Source of the DNA: Thalassotalea_F euphylliae
GTDB taxonomy: Bacteria > Pseudomonadota > Gammaproteobacteria > Enterobacterales > Alteromonadaceae
Length of the DNA stretch: 64,000 nucleotides
Direction of reading: 5' to 3'
NCBI RefSeq assembly: GCF_042682785.1
Contig: NZ_JBHUIB010000001.1
Span: 372,001 to 436,000, forward strand
Positions within the stretch are counted from its first letter, which is position 1; every line of letters starts with the position of its first letter. The translations under genes and the position numbers were made by a program. The notes below the pieces were generated by a model. That model did not search any database and was not told the origin of the DNA. It saw nothing but the letters and a program-made list of their open reading frames with translations. This document shows positions 8,901 to 18,331 of this stretch, in pieces.

Positions 8901-8920
8901 AAATTGCCTTTTACTTAGCT

Positions 8921-8943
8921 AAAAAATTTCGGAAAACATCCGA
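8921..8943 (-). terminator. Weak terminator-like hairpin between ftsZ and lpxC
   Basis: TCGGA and TCCGA form a 5-bp stem with a five-base loop. On the minus strand it is followed two bases later by six T residues. It may reduce read-through from ftsZ into lpxC. The stem is short, so termination is uncertain. A second inverted repeat (CCACC/GGTGG) lies just upstream at about 8943-8961. Confidence 0.4.
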
Positions 8944-9033
8944 CCACCTTTATAAGCGGTGGCGAAATGTAGCAAAATTTACCAACAAAATCAAAAAAAC
9001 TGCGATAACTGTACGATTTGTAACAATTATGTA

Positions 9034-10197
9034 TTAGTCAGCTTGTTTACGCAAAAACGCAGGGATATCTAAATAGTTATCCAATTCCGCTTGCGATGTC
9101 TTAACCGGCTGCGCTTGTGCATTTGCTTCTGGCATTGTCGCTGTCATTGGCTCAGCCTGCGGTTGAGCAATGAAATCACCACCCACAACTTGCTGTTCAA
9201 CGACTGGTGCAGGGTTTACTAATGTAATATCTGGCTTGCGCTCAGCCCCAATACCTGTTGCAACTACCGTTACACGTAATTCATCTGTCATTTCAGGGTC
9301 GATTACTGCACCAACTACAACTGTTGCATTTTCAGACGCAAACGCTTTAACCGCATTACCTACAGTTTCAAATTCGTCAATGCTGATATCCATACCCGCA
9401 GTAATGTTAACAAGAATACCGCGTGCACCGGCTAAATCGACGTCTTCGAGTAACGGGCTAGAAATAGCAGCCTCAGCAGCTTCTTCAGCACGATCTTCGC
9501 CTGATGCAATACCAGACCCCATCATTGCCGTTCCCATTTCAGACATTACGGTACGAACGTCTGCAAAGTCCACATTGATTAGACCTGGACGTGTGATCAA
9601 TTCAGCAATACCTTGAACAGCACCAAGTAATACGTTGTTTGCCGCTTTGAATGCGTCAAGTAAAGACGTACCAGGGCCCAGTACCTTTAATAATTTTTCG
9701 TTAGGGATAGTGATCAACGAGTCGACGTGATTTGCAAGAAATTCGATACCTTGGTCCGCGTAGTTCATACGCTTTTTACCTTCAAACGGGAAAGGCTTTG
9801 TTACAACAGCTACTGTCAATATTCCCATTTCTTTCGCTACTTCTGCCACGACAGGTGCAGCACCAGTACCGGTACCACCACCCATACCAGCTGCGATGAA
9901 AATCATGTCAGCACCTTCAAGCGTTTGCTTGATCGTTTCACGATCTTCTTCTGCCGCACGACGGCCAATCTCTGGATTTGCACCAGCACCTAGCCCTTTC
10001 GTAACATCACTACCTAGCTGCAGCGTTACATTCGCTGATGAGTTACGTAGCGCCTGCGAATCTGTGTTAGCCGTAATAAACTCTACACCTTCGATCGTCT
10101 GGCTAACCATGTGCTCAACGGCGTTACCGCCGCCACCACCAACGCCGATGACTTTAATTACTGCTTCTTCGCTGTGATCTTCCATCAATTCAAACAT
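9034..10197 (-). CDS. ftsZ: Cell division tubulin homologue FtsZ
   Basis: FtsZ is the GTPase that polymerises into the cytokinetic Z-ring. The tubulin signature GGGTGTG is at 106-112, the synergy-loop sequence NVDFADV is near 206-212, and the C-terminal peptide LDIPAFLRKQAD, which binds FtsA, ZipA and ZapD, is intact after a glutamine- and alanine-rich linker. I chose the ATG at 10197 (MFELMEDHSEEAVIKVIGVG) because a GGAGAG Shine-Dalgarno precedes it and the N-terminus matches the family. The frame continues upstream to 10236. Length is 387 residues. ftsA precedes it, separated by a long hairpin. Confidence 0.98.
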   Translation of the reverse strand: MFELMEDHSEEAVIKVIGVGGGGGNAVEHMVSQTIEGVEFITANTDSQALRNSSANVTLQLGSDVTKGLGAGANPEIGRRAAEEDRETIKQTLEGADMIFIAAGMGGGTGTGAAPVVAEVAKEMGILTVAVVTKPFPFEGKKRMNYADQGIEFLANHVDSLITIPNEKLLKVLGPGTSLLDAFKAANNVLLGAVQGIAELITRPGLINVDFADVRTVMSEMGTAMMGSGIASGEDRAEEAAEAAISSPLLEDVDLAGARGILVNITAGMDISIDEFETVGNAVKAFASENATVVVGAVIDPEMTDELRVTVVATGIGAERKPDITLVNPAPVVEQQVVGGDFIAQPQAEPMTATMPEANAQAQPVKTSQAELDNYLDIPAFLRKQAD

Positions 10198-10248
10198 AGT
10201 TTCTCTCTCCGTATGTTTACTTTTTTGTTCCACCAAAAATTACAATTT

Positions 10249-10289
10249 GTTGCGCTTCTCACTGAATAAGGGTCAATGAGAAGTGCAAC
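10249..10289 (-). promoter_or_regulatory. Long hairpin between ftsA and ftsZ
   Basis: Arms 10249-10265 and 10273-10289 pair over 17 positions with a seven-base loop. On the transcribed strand there is one mismatch and one G-U pair. It lies 2 bases after the ftsA stop and about 50 bases before the ftsZ start. No T-run follows directly, so it could be an RNA processing or stability element rather than a terminator. This is inference. Confidence 0.5.
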
Positions 10290-10291
10290 CG

Positions 10292-11527
10292 TTAAAATTC
10301 GCCTTTAAACCAGGCAGTCAGACGTGACCATAAATCAGTCACCCCTTCTACATTCTTCTTTGTTGTCTCTTCGTTACCACTTTCTTGAAGTCCGTAATGC
10401 AATAAGCCGACAACCGTTGCGTAAGTTGGGTCGTCTACGTAGTCATTTAAGCCCTCAACAGGTAAAGGCTTGGCAATACGCACTGGCATTTGGAATACTT
10501 CTTCAGCAAACTCGACAACACCTTCCATTTTCGCTGTACCACCAGTTAACACGTAACCAGCGGCAATTTGGTCGGCTAGGCCTGCTTCACGCAACTCTTC
10601 TTGAATCAGTTCGAATAGCTCGTGATAACGAGGCTCAACTACCTCTGAAAGTGTATGTCGAGACATAATGCGAGCTGGACGCCCACCAACACTAGGCACT
10701 TCAATACTTTCTTCCATGCTGACCATTTGGCGTAACGCGCAGGCGTATTGCACTTTAATATCTTCGGCATGACTCAGTGGTGTGCGAAAAATCTTCGCAA
10801 TATCACTAGTAACCTGATTTCCCGCCACAGGGATGACCGCTGTATGGCGTAGAGCACCGCCAGTAAATACAGCGATGTCCATCGTACCTGCGCCCATATC
10901 CACGACACAAATACCTAACTCTTTCTCATCTTCTGTTACGACAGAGTAACTAGATGCCAATGCTGAGAAAATAAGTTGGTCGGCTTGAAGCTCACAGCGT
11001 TCAACACATTTGACTAAGTTCTTTGCCATATCATTAGCACACGTAACAATATGGACTTTCGCTTCCATACGAACACCTGACATACCAATAGGGCTCTTAA
11101 TGCCGTCTTGGCAGTCGATACTAAATTCTTGCGGTAATACATGTAGAATGGTGCGTTCAGCAGATAGGGGCACAGAACGAGCCGTATGAATAACGTTATC
11201 AACGTCTTCTTGCACTACTTCGTTGTCACTAATCGGCACCATACCGTTTTCATTTTGACAACTGATATGCTTGCCTGAAATGCCTAAATAAATTGAGGTT
11301 ATACGACAATCCGCCATCAATTCAGCTTCATTAATGGCACGCTGAATTGACTGAATCACAAGATTCAAGTCGTTCACACCGCCTTTATCCATGCCACGAG
11401 AAGGCTGATTACCAACTCCAACGATGCTTAATGTGTTATCCGGTGTAATTTCGCCAACGGCAACAGATATCTTGGAAGTACCGATATCCAAACCTACGAC
11501 TAATTTTCTGTCTGCCACTTTTGCCAT
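10292..11527 (-). CDS. ftsA: Cell division protein FtsA
   Basis: FtsA is an actin-like ATPase that tethers FtsZ to the membrane and recruits later division proteins. The phosphate-1 motif VGLDIGTSKI is near residue 10-20, and GGTAKMEG is the adenosine motif near the C-terminal third. The C-terminus LWSRLTAWFKGEF is the amphipathic membrane-targeting helix. The ATG at 11527 (MAKVADRKLVVGLDIG) is preferred over the longer frame to 11566. It starts 4 bases after the ftsQ stop, with ACGAG just upstream. Length is 411 residues. Confidence 0.97.
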   Translation of the reverse strand: MAKVADRKLVVGLDIGTSKISVAVGEITPDNTLSIVGVGNQPSRGMDKGGVNDLNLVIQSIQRAINEAELMADCRITSIYLGISGKHISCQNENGMVPISDNEVVQEDVDNVIHTARSVPLSAERTILHVLPQEFSIDCQDGIKSPIGMSGVRMEAKVHIVTCANDMAKNLVKCVERCELQADQLIFSALASSYSVVTEDEKELGICVVDMGAGTMDIAVFTGGALRHTAVIPVAGNQVTSDIAKIFRTPLSHAEDIKVQYACALRQMVSMEESIEVPSVGGRPARIMSRHTLSEVVEPRYHELFELIQEELREAGLADQIAAGYVLTGGTAKMEGVVEFAEEVFQMPVRIAKPLPVEGLNDYVDDPTYATVVGLLHYGLQESGNEETTKKNVEGVTDLWSRLTAWFKGEF

Positions 11528-11531
11528 CTCG

Positions 11532-12290
11532 TTATACTCTTTCTTCCGAGGCTGGTTTCCAGCCAACGGCTACACCTGTGTCATATCGTAAATCGATATA
11601 ATCAATTAATTGTTTATCTTCACGGTACGCTTTGATCTGTGGATAAATATCCATAAACCTCTGCACACGTTGTACGCGTTCTTCACGCCCTAGATTAAGC
11701 TGCACGCCATCACTTAACGTGAGTTGCCATGAAAAACGCTCTGTTAGCACCAATTCAGCAATAGACAACTTGTTGTATGACAACAAATTATTTAGGTTGC
11801 GATAATTCTCTAGCGCGATCTCTTCACTACCTTCTGGACCAAAAAATTGAGGTAGAGGGTGAAACATTCGCTCTGCATTCGCTTGAAATGCTACACCTTG
11901 CTGATTAATAAAAAAGTCACCATTCCATCGAGCTACCGGCGACTGATCAACCACATAAATCTTTAACTCATTTGGCCAATGCTTTCGCACTGCTACCGAG
12001 TACACCCAAGGCAAGTCGTCAACACGCGCCTGCACTTGATTAACATCTACCTTAAAAAAATTACCTATATTTAGCGGTTCAATCGCCAGCAAAATATCTT
12101 GCTCTTTGGTGTATGGCATTTCTCCGCTGATAACCACCTGCGTTACCGGTGCAGTTTCTTCCGCACTAACGCGCTTGCTAACAAACCAAACGACAGATAA
12201 CAAACCAACCACAACAAAAAAGAAAAAAGTAAGACCTAGCCAAAATGACCAATGCACTTGCTTTAATGATTGGGTGGCAGCTTTCGTCAT
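11532..12290 (-). CDS. ftsQ: Cell division protein FtsQ
   Basis: FtsQ is a bitopic inner-membrane protein of the FtsQLB subcomplex. A single membrane helix (about residues 17-38) is followed by a POTRA domain beginning VTQVVISGEMPY and then the FtsQ beta domain with WPNELKIYVVDQSPVARW. Length 252 fits. Its ATG overlaps the ddlB stop by one base (TAATG), indicating translational coupling. Confidence 0.96.
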   Translation of the reverse strand: MTKAATQSLKQVHWSFWLGLTFFFFVVVGLLSVVWFVSKRVSAEETAPVTQVVISGEMPYTKEQDILLAIEPLNIGNFFKVDVNQVQARVDDLPWVYSVAVRKHWPNELKIYVVDQSPVARWNGDFFINQQGVAFQANAERMFHPLPQFFGPEGSEEIALENYRNLNNLLSYNKLSIAELVLTERFSWQLTLSDGVQLNLGREERVQRVQRFMDIYPQIKAYREDKQLIDYIDLRYDTGVAVGWKPASEERV

Positions 12291-13207
12291 TACTTCACAA
12301 GCTCCACTATTCGTTTCACCAAACTAGCAAAATCTATATTCATAGCTTTAGCTGCTTTAGGGACTAATGACGTCTCTGTCATCCCAGGTACGGTATTCAC
12401 TTCCAATAACTGCCACTGGCCTTCATGGGTGCGCATCACATCAACACGCCCCCAACCACAAGCGCCCACGGCATCAAATGCATCTTTCGCAATTCGTTTC
12501 AATTCTGTCTCATCTTCTGCCGATAAATCTGCAGGACAGTGATATTGGGTTGTTGTACTTTGATACTTCGCTTTGTAGTCATAGAACTCACGAGGCGTTT
12601 CCATGTGGATAGGCGGTAAAACCTGATCGCCTAATATGGCGACGGTGTATTCAGGGCCATTAATCCATGCCTCAATCAACACTTCGCTATCATATGCGAA
12701 TGCAGCTTCCAGTGCTGAAGCCAATTGTTCTGCATTTTCAGCCTTCGCCATACCAATACTTGAACCTTCGTTTGCAGGCTTGACCATAGCTTTACCGCCA
12801 AGCGCTGAAAGTATCTTTTGGCAATCTTCTACTTTATAGTGTGATTGCTTCACAACCCGATAAGGTGCAGTTGGTAAGTCAGACGACTGAAAAATTTGCT
12901 TTGAACGCACTTTATCCATACAAAGTGCCGAACCGAGTACACCAGAGCCTGTATATGGCAGCCCCAAGAACTCAAGCGCACCTTGCAAACAACCATCTTC
13001 GCCACCTCGGCCGTGCAATGCGATAAACACACAATCGATATCCATCGTGCTGAGCTCTGCAAGCGAGGTAAATTTAGTGTCTACCAGCGACACATTAAAG
13101 CCAGAATTCTCTAGCCCCTTTGCAATCGCTTTACCTGAATCTAAGGACACCTCTCTTTCTGCCGACGTTCCGCCATAAAGGACAGCAATAGAATGATACT
13201 TAGTCAT
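12290..13207 (-). CDS. ddlB: D-alanine--D-alanine ligase
   Basis: Ddl makes the D-Ala-D-Ala dipeptide that MurF attaches to the peptidoglycan precursor. The ATP-grasp fold is shown by VLYGGTSAEREVSL at the N-terminus, HGRGGEDGCLQG, the EVLIEAWINGPEYTV segment and WQLLEVNTVPGMT. I chose the ATG at 13207 (MTKYHSIAVLYGG) because GGAGGGGAG lies directly upstream. It overlaps the end of murC by 8 bases. Length is 305 residues. The dcw location makes this the DdlB type. Confidence 0.97.
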   Translation of the reverse strand: MTKYHSIAVLYGGTSAEREVSLDSGKAIAKGLENSGFNVSLVDTKFTSLAELSTMDIDCVFIALHGRGGEDGCLQGALEFLGLPYTGSGVLGSALCMDKVRSKQIFQSSDLPTAPYRVVKQSHYKVEDCQKILSALGGKAMVKPANEGSSIGMAKAENAEQLASALEAAFAYDSEVLIEAWINGPEYTVAILGDQVLPPIHMETPREFYDYKAKYQSTTTQYHCPADLSAEDETELKRIAKDAFDAVGACGWGRVDVMRTHEGQWQLLEVNTVPGMTETSLVPKAAKAMNIDFASLVKRIVELVK

Positions 13208-14648
13208 TGCTCCCCTCCACATTCAATGCAGGGTGGACAGCTAGACTCTTAGCAATAGCACCTATGTTTCCAGCACCTTGCGTAATGATCATGTCACCTG
13301 ATTCAAGCTGATTGGCCAATAAGCTTGCTAATTTATCTGTATCACTCACATAGACGGGCTCAATCACACCGCGCTGACGAATAGCACGTGCAAGTGATTT
13401 ACTGTCCGCAGTTGCAACAGGTGTTTCGCCGGCCGCGTACACGTCAAGTAAGAATAAGGCATCCACTTCAGACAGTACTTCGACAAAATCTTCGAACAGG
13501 TCGCGAGTTCGCGAGTAACGGTGCGGCTGAAACACCATGATTAAACGTTTTTCAGGCCAACCTTTACGCATCGCTTTGATTGTTGCTTCCACTTCTTTAG
13601 GGTGGTGACCATAATCGTCAACAAGCACCATATCACCTGCACCAGTACTTAAATTGGCTAGCTGTTCAAAACGACGACCAATACCCGCAAATTTCTCGAG
13701 CGCACGACGAATAGCAGCGTTGTCGATACCTTCATCTTTTGCAACGGCAATCGCAGCAAGAGCATTCAGTGCGTTGTGCTCGCCAGGCAAATTAACTTGC
13801 ACTTCAAAAGGCGCTTCACCATCAAGCTCAACCATAAATGTGGTTGCGCCAGCACTTTGGGTGTAGTTAAACGCACGAACATCTGCATCTTCTGAAAAAC
13901 CATACGTAGTAAACTGACGACTAATACGCGGCAACAATTCTCGTACAACAGGGTTATCGACACATACAACGGCTAAACCATAGAAAGGTAGGTTGTGGAG
14001 AAACTCGACATAGGTATCCTTAAGTTTTTCGAAATCGCCTTCATACGTATCCATGTGATCTTCGTCAATATTGGTGACGACAGAGACCATTGGCTGCAAG
14101 TGCAAGAAAGACGCATCAGACTCGTCGGCTTCTGCAACCAAGTATCGGCTAGATCCCAATCTTGCATTGGTACCTGCACTATTTAAAAGGCCTCCAATAA
14201 CAAAAGTAGGGTCAAGTTCAGCCTCAGCAAAAATACTCGCAATCAAACTGGTTGTCGTTGTTTTACCGTGCGTGCCAGCGATAGCGATACCGTGTCTAAA
14301 GCGCATCAACTCCGCTAGCATTTCTGCACGACGAACCACAGGAATGCGTTGTTCAAACGCAGATACAATTTCAGGGTTTGTTTTATCGATAGCGGTAGAC
14401 ACCACAATAACACTAGCACCATCGATATTGCTTGCTTGATGGCCGATATTGACAGTCGCACCAAGTGATACCAAGCGTTTTACCACAGCATTCTCAGCAA
14501 TATCAGAGCCTGAAATTTGGTAACCTTCGTTTAACAATACTTCAGCAATACCGCCCATACCGGCACCACCAATTCCAACAAAGTGGATTTGACTCACTCG
14601 GCGCATTTCAGGGATCTGCATTGCTTTTAATTTCTCTTGTCTAGTCAT
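13200..14648 (-). CDS. murC: UDP-N-acetylmuramate--L-alanine ligase
   Basis: MurC adds the first amino acid, L-alanine, to UDP-MurNAc. The dinucleotide-like N-terminus HFVGIGGAGMGGIAEVL, the ATP-binding loop AGTHGKTTT (near 120-130) and EADESDASFLHL are all present. Length 482 is normal. Its start overlaps the murG stop by 8 bases, and its end overlaps ddlB. Confidence 0.97.
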   Translation of the reverse strand: MTRQEKLKAMQIPEMRRVSQIHFVGIGGAGMGGIAEVLLNEGYQISGSDIAENAVVKRLVSLGATVNIGHQASNIDGASVIVVSTAIDKTNPEIVSAFEQRIPVVRRAEMLAELMRFRHGIAIAGTHGKTTTTSLIASIFAEAELDPTFVIGGLLNSAGTNARLGSSRYLVAEADESDASFLHLQPMVSVVTNIDEDHMDTYEGDFEKLKDTYVEFLHNLPFYGLAVVCVDNPVVRELLPRISRQFTTYGFSEDADVRAFNYTQSAGATTFMVELDGEAPFEVQVNLPGEHNALNALAAIAVAKDEGIDNAAIRRALEKFAGIGRRFEQLANLSTGAGDMVLVDDYGHHPKEVEATIKAMRKGWPEKRLIMVFQPHRYSRTRDLFEDFVEVLSEVDALFLLDVYAAGETPVATADSKSLARAIRQRGVIEPVYVSDTDKLASLLANQLESGDMIITQGAGNIGAIAKSLAVHPALNVEGSND

Positions 14649-15732
14649 TCGCCACTAACTCCTTACAAGCTTTCGCTACTTTCGTTGTGGCATCAGCATG
14701 AGCAGCATCTAATGCTGCCTTCGACATGTTCTTCACGACAATGTCGGAACCAAATAAACTGTTTAGCATTTGTGCTAGCGTAGTACCGTTAAAGTCGCGC
14801 TGCGCTATTAATTTTGCTGCACCGCGTTGTACAAGATAATTTGCATTTTTCGTTTGATGATCATCCACGGCATGAGGAAGTGGGATAAATATTGCTGGTT
14901 TACCCGCCATCGCCAATTCCGATACAGTCAAAGCACCGGCACGGCACACAACAACATCGGCCCATTCATACGCTTGCGCCATATCTTCAATAAACTCTGT
15001 AACCTTGATACGGTCGTTAGCAATGCCATGTTGCTCGTAGCTTGCATTTACTTGTTCAGCATTTCCTTTTCCAGTTTGATGCCAAACATTAATTTGCTGC
15101 TGCTGTATTTGCTTGATGGCTGAAGGTACTGTGTCGTTAAATACTTTCGCACCGAGACTTCCGCCAACAACTAACACTTTCTTCGTTTCAGACGCTTGCT
15201 CAGGCACAACATGCTCAAGTTCAATCATTTCTTTACGAAGCGGATTACCCACAACGTTGGCCTGGACATTTGGCTTAAACGCATTAGGAAATGCACAAAG
15301 CACTGTATTCGCTATTTTTGCCAAATAACGATTGCTCATACCTGCAACGGCATTTTGCTCGTGTAATACCAAAGGCTTACGTAACAACCATGCAGCAACG
15401 CCACCCGGCGCACTGGCGTAACCACCCATTCCTAAAACGACGTCCGGGTTAATTTCACGAATCACTTTTACCGATTGCATAACAGACTGCAGTAACTTAA
15501 AAGGCACTTTGATAAGTTCCTTCCAGCCTTTATTACGCATACCCGCAATATTGATAAAAGAAATTTTGTAGCCTTGTTGAGGGACAATATCGGCTTCCAT
15601 ACGATTAGCAGTGCCTAACCAATGAATATCCCAACCTTCCAATTCGAGCGCTTTCGCTACAGCAATACCAGGGAAAATATGTCCCCCAGTACCACCAGCC
15701 ATGACCAACAATTTAGGAGAACTATGCGTCAT
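14641..15732 (-). CDS. murG: Lipid II synthase MurG (N-acetylglucosaminyltransferase)
   Basis: MurG transfers GlcNAc from UDP-GlcNAc to lipid I, forming lipid II on the inner face of the membrane. The glycine-rich motif VMAGGTGGHIFPGIAVA lies near the N-terminus, and VVCRAGALTVSELAMAGKP is the donor-binding region. I chose the ATG at 15732 (MTHSSPKLL), which has an AGGAGG Shine-Dalgarno inside the end of ftsW. The 363-residue length fits. It overlaps ftsW by 11 bases. Confidence 0.97.
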   Translation of the reverse strand: MTHSSPKLLVMAGGTGGHIFPGIAVAKALELEGWDIHWLGTANRMEADIVPQQGYKISFINIAGMRNKGWKELIKVPFKLLQSVMQSVKVIREINPDVVLGMGGYASAPGGVAAWLLRKPLVLHEQNAVAGMSNRYLAKIANTVLCAFPNAFKPNVQANVVGNPLRKEMIELEHVVPEQASETKKVLVVGGSLGAKVFNDTVPSAIKQIQQQQINVWHQTGKGNAEQVNASYEQHGIANDRIKVTEFIEDMAQAYEWADVVVCRAGALTVSELAMAGKPAIFIPLPHAVDDHQTKNANYLVQRGAAKLIAQRDFNGTTLAQMLNSLFGSDIVVKNMSKAALDAAHADATTKVAKACKELVAND

Positions 15733-16951
15733 CTTGCGCCTCCTGCTTAGCTGGCTTACGTGTCGATTTGGTCGCTTGCAGGCTTTGCAAACGCAACTCA
15801 TGGTCTATCCGTAAAAGAACAACCACGGCTATTGTCATGATAATGGTTGAGCTGCCGCCATAACTAATGAGCGGCATCGTTAGTCCTTTGGTCGGCACAA
15901 TACCTGCGCTGGCACCAACATTTACCGCGGCTTGGAAACAGAACCAAATACCAATGCCGTAAGCAAAAAAGCCTTCGAAATACTTTTCTTTGTTGATTGC
16001 GCGACGGCCAAGCAATAACGCTTTGATCACTAAAATACTACTTAAAACTAAAATGGCGCTGATGCCAATAAAACCAAACTCTTCCGCGAGCACCGCCATA
16101 ACAAAGTCGGTGTGTGCTTCCGGAAGATATTCTAACTTTTGAATACTATTACCAAGACCTTGACCGAACATTTCGCCACGACCGTAAGCCATCAACGATT
16201 GCGTTAACTGGTAGCCACTGCCGAAAGGATCTGCCCATGGATCTAAGAAGCTGGTGACACGGCGCCACCGGTAGGGTTCAAAATAAGCGAGCGATGATAA
16301 CGCACCCAAGCCAACCAAGGCAACAGCGATGAACTGCCACAACTTCGCACCGGCGAGGAATAATAAGCCAAAGGTTGTAACAAACATTACAATCACAGTA
16401 CCAAGGTCTGGTTGTAACAATAGCAACATGGCAAGCACACCAAAGACAACGAGCGGCTTTGCAAAGCCTTTGATGTTCTCCATGACTTCGTCACGGCGAC
16501 GCACTAAATAAGCAGATAGATAACAAAAGAAGAATAATTTCGCTGGCTCTGCCGCTTGAATGGTAATAGGGCCAACAACTATCCAACGAGTAGAACCATT
16601 TACTGTTCGACCTATGGCTAACACAACAATAAGCAAGGCAACGGCTAACAACAATAATTTACCGCTATTTTGATGCCACCAACTCATTGGTATTTGTAAA
16701 GTGCCTGCCGCAATGACGACACTTAGGCCAATGTAGATGCTATGACGAATAACAAAATGGAATGGGTCACTAAAAAGACGCTCAGCGACGGGCATTGAAG
16801 AGCTAGCGGCCATAATAAGGCCAATGGTATACATGGTCACCATTAACACAATATAAGAGCGATCAAACGTCACATTAGCGTTAGTTTCTACCTTCATCCA
16901 ATCTGGTAGTGTAGGCATTGCAATTGCGCTTAAAGAGAAGTTAGCTGCCAT
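15722..16951 (-). CDS. ftsW: Septal peptidoglycan polymerase FtsW (SEDS family)
   Basis: FtsW is the SEDS glycosyltransferase that polymerises septal peptidoglycan together with FtsI. The 409-residue protein has about ten membrane helices. SEDS signatures include PEAHTDFVMAVLAEEFGF and PTKGLTMPLISYGGSS near the C-terminus. The start overlaps the murD stop by one base (TAATG). Confidence 0.96.
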   Translation of the reverse strand: MAANFSLSAIAMPTLPDWMKVETNANVTFDRSYIVLMVTMYTIGLIMAASSSMPVAERLFSDPFHFVIRHSIYIGLSVVIAAGTLQIPMSWWHQNSGKLLLLAVALLIVVLAIGRTVNGSTRWIVVGPITIQAAEPAKLFFFCYLSAYLVRRRDEVMENIKGFAKPLVVFGVLAMLLLLQPDLGTVIVMFVTTFGLLFLAGAKLWQFIAVALVGLGALSSLAYFEPYRWRRVTSFLDPWADPFGSGYQLTQSLMAYGRGEMFGQGLGNSIQKLEYLPEAHTDFVMAVLAEEFGFIGISAILVLSSILVIKALLLGRRAINKEKYFEGFFAYGIGIWFCFQAAVNVGASAGIVPTKGLTMPLISYGGSSTIIMTIAVVVLLRIDHELRLQSLQATKSTRKPAKQEAQDDA

Positions 16952-18309
16952 TAGCTTGCCTCCCTTGATTGAGCAATTGCGGAGACAAATGCTTCACCAC
17001 GCGCCACAAAGTTTGCGAACATGTCGATACTTGCACATGCTGGAGACAACAAAATCACATCACCTTTTTGCGATTTTTGACGAGCCAGTGCAACTGCTTG
17101 ATCCATGGTATCCACTTCACTAGCGTTTTCAGTCAACAGCGTTAATGCTGATTTGTCTTTACCTAGTGCGATTAACCATGAAATATGCTGAGCGATAGGA
17201 GTTTTAAGTGGTGTAAAATCAGCCCCTTTTCCTTCACCGCCAGCAATTAAAATAAGCTGCTGTGAATCACTTAGCGTTGGTGCTAGCCCTTCAATAGCGG
17301 CGATGGTTGCGCCAACATTTGTCGCTTTAGAATCATTAATCCAAAATAAGTCATCATTGCTAGCAACACGCTCAAAGCGATGTGGCAACCCTTTGAAAGT
17401 AGGTAATGCAGCAACCATAGCTTGCATATCCCAGCCAACAGCTTTGCCTATTGCAAGCGCTGCCATAATATTCGTGGCATTATGGATGCCTGAAATAGGC
17501 AGTTCAGCAACAGGTATAACTGATGTTTCACCATAAGTTAGCATTAACTGACCATCAAGATCGCTGATACCATACTGTTGCTGGCTTGGCGCGGCTTGGG
17601 TAAATCCAATGACGTTCTCAGCATGAATGCTCTCTGGATAAGTCGCTTTATCATCGACATTGAACACCAACGTATCCGCGTTGTTATAAATACGACGCTT
17701 TAACTCACCATAGACTTGCATGGTTTTGTGACGGTCTAAGTGATCATCACTAAGGTTCAATACGCATGCTGCTTTGGGTTTCAAACTGCTAATAGTTTCA
17801 AGCTGAAAACTCGATAGCTCCATCACCATAAGCTCAGGTGCATCGTCTAAGGTATCTAATACTGGAACACCTACATTGCCACCTAGTTGTGTTTTTACGC
17901 CCAGCTCCTGTCCGATATGGTGGACTAGGTTTACTACAGTAGACTTACCATTCGATCCTGTTACAGCCACACAAGGCACATCGCTAATTCTTGCATAAAG
18001 TTCGATATCACCAAGAACATCGCAGCTAGGCTGAATAAAGTTAGCAATCTCAGCGGCAGTAGTATCGACGCCAGGACTGACAAATATAATATCAGCCTGA
18101 ATAATTAAGCGACTGCTCCAACTACCGGTGACAAGGTCAATGTGAGGGTATTGGCTGTAAAAATCGTCGAACTGTGATAACCCTGTACGGCTATCGTTTA
18201 CACTAAACGGTAAATTATGCTTCGTTAGAAAACGCACAAACGACATGCCGGTTAGGCCAAGGCCCAATACCAGAATTCGTTTATTTTCAAAATGCGCTCT
18301 ATTAAACAT
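16951..18309 (-). CDS. murD: UDP-N-acetylmuramoylalanine--D-glutamate ligase
   Basis: MurD adds D-glutamate to UDP-MurNAc-L-Ala. The N-terminal VLGLGLTGMSFVRFL, the ATP loop VTGSNGKSTVVNL (about 114-126), NLSDDHLDRH and WINDSKATN are all visible. Length is 452 residues. It lies 22 bases after mraY and is coupled to ftsW. Confidence 0.97.
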   Translation of the reverse strand: MFNRAHFENKRILVLGLGLTGMSFVRFLTKHNLPFSVNDSRTGLSQFDDFYSQYPHIDLVTGSWSSRLIIQADIIFVSPGVDTTAAEIANFIQPSCDVLGDIELYARISDVPCVAVTGSNGKSTVVNLVHHIGQELGVKTQLGGNVGVPVLDTLDDAPELMVMELSSFQLETISSLKPKAACVLNLSDDHLDRHKTMQVYGELKRRIYNNADTLVFNVDDKATYPESIHAENVIGFTQAAPSQQQYGISDLDGQLMLTYGETSVIPVAELPISGIHNATNIMAALAIGKAVGWDMQAMVAALPTFKGLPHRFERVASNDDLFWINDSKATNVGATIAAIEGLAPTLSDSQQLILIAGGEGKGADFTPLKTPIAQHISWLIALGKDKSALTLLTENASEVDTMDQAVALARQKSQKGDVILLSPACASIDMFANFVARGEAFVSAIAQSREAS

Positions 18310-18331
18310 AGTAAATCGTTTTTATACCTAA

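Noticed and set aside
9170..9616. 148-codon open frame on the plus strand opposite ftsZ
   Set aside because: Ser/Thr/Ala-rich shadow of ftsZ codons with no recognisable protein features.
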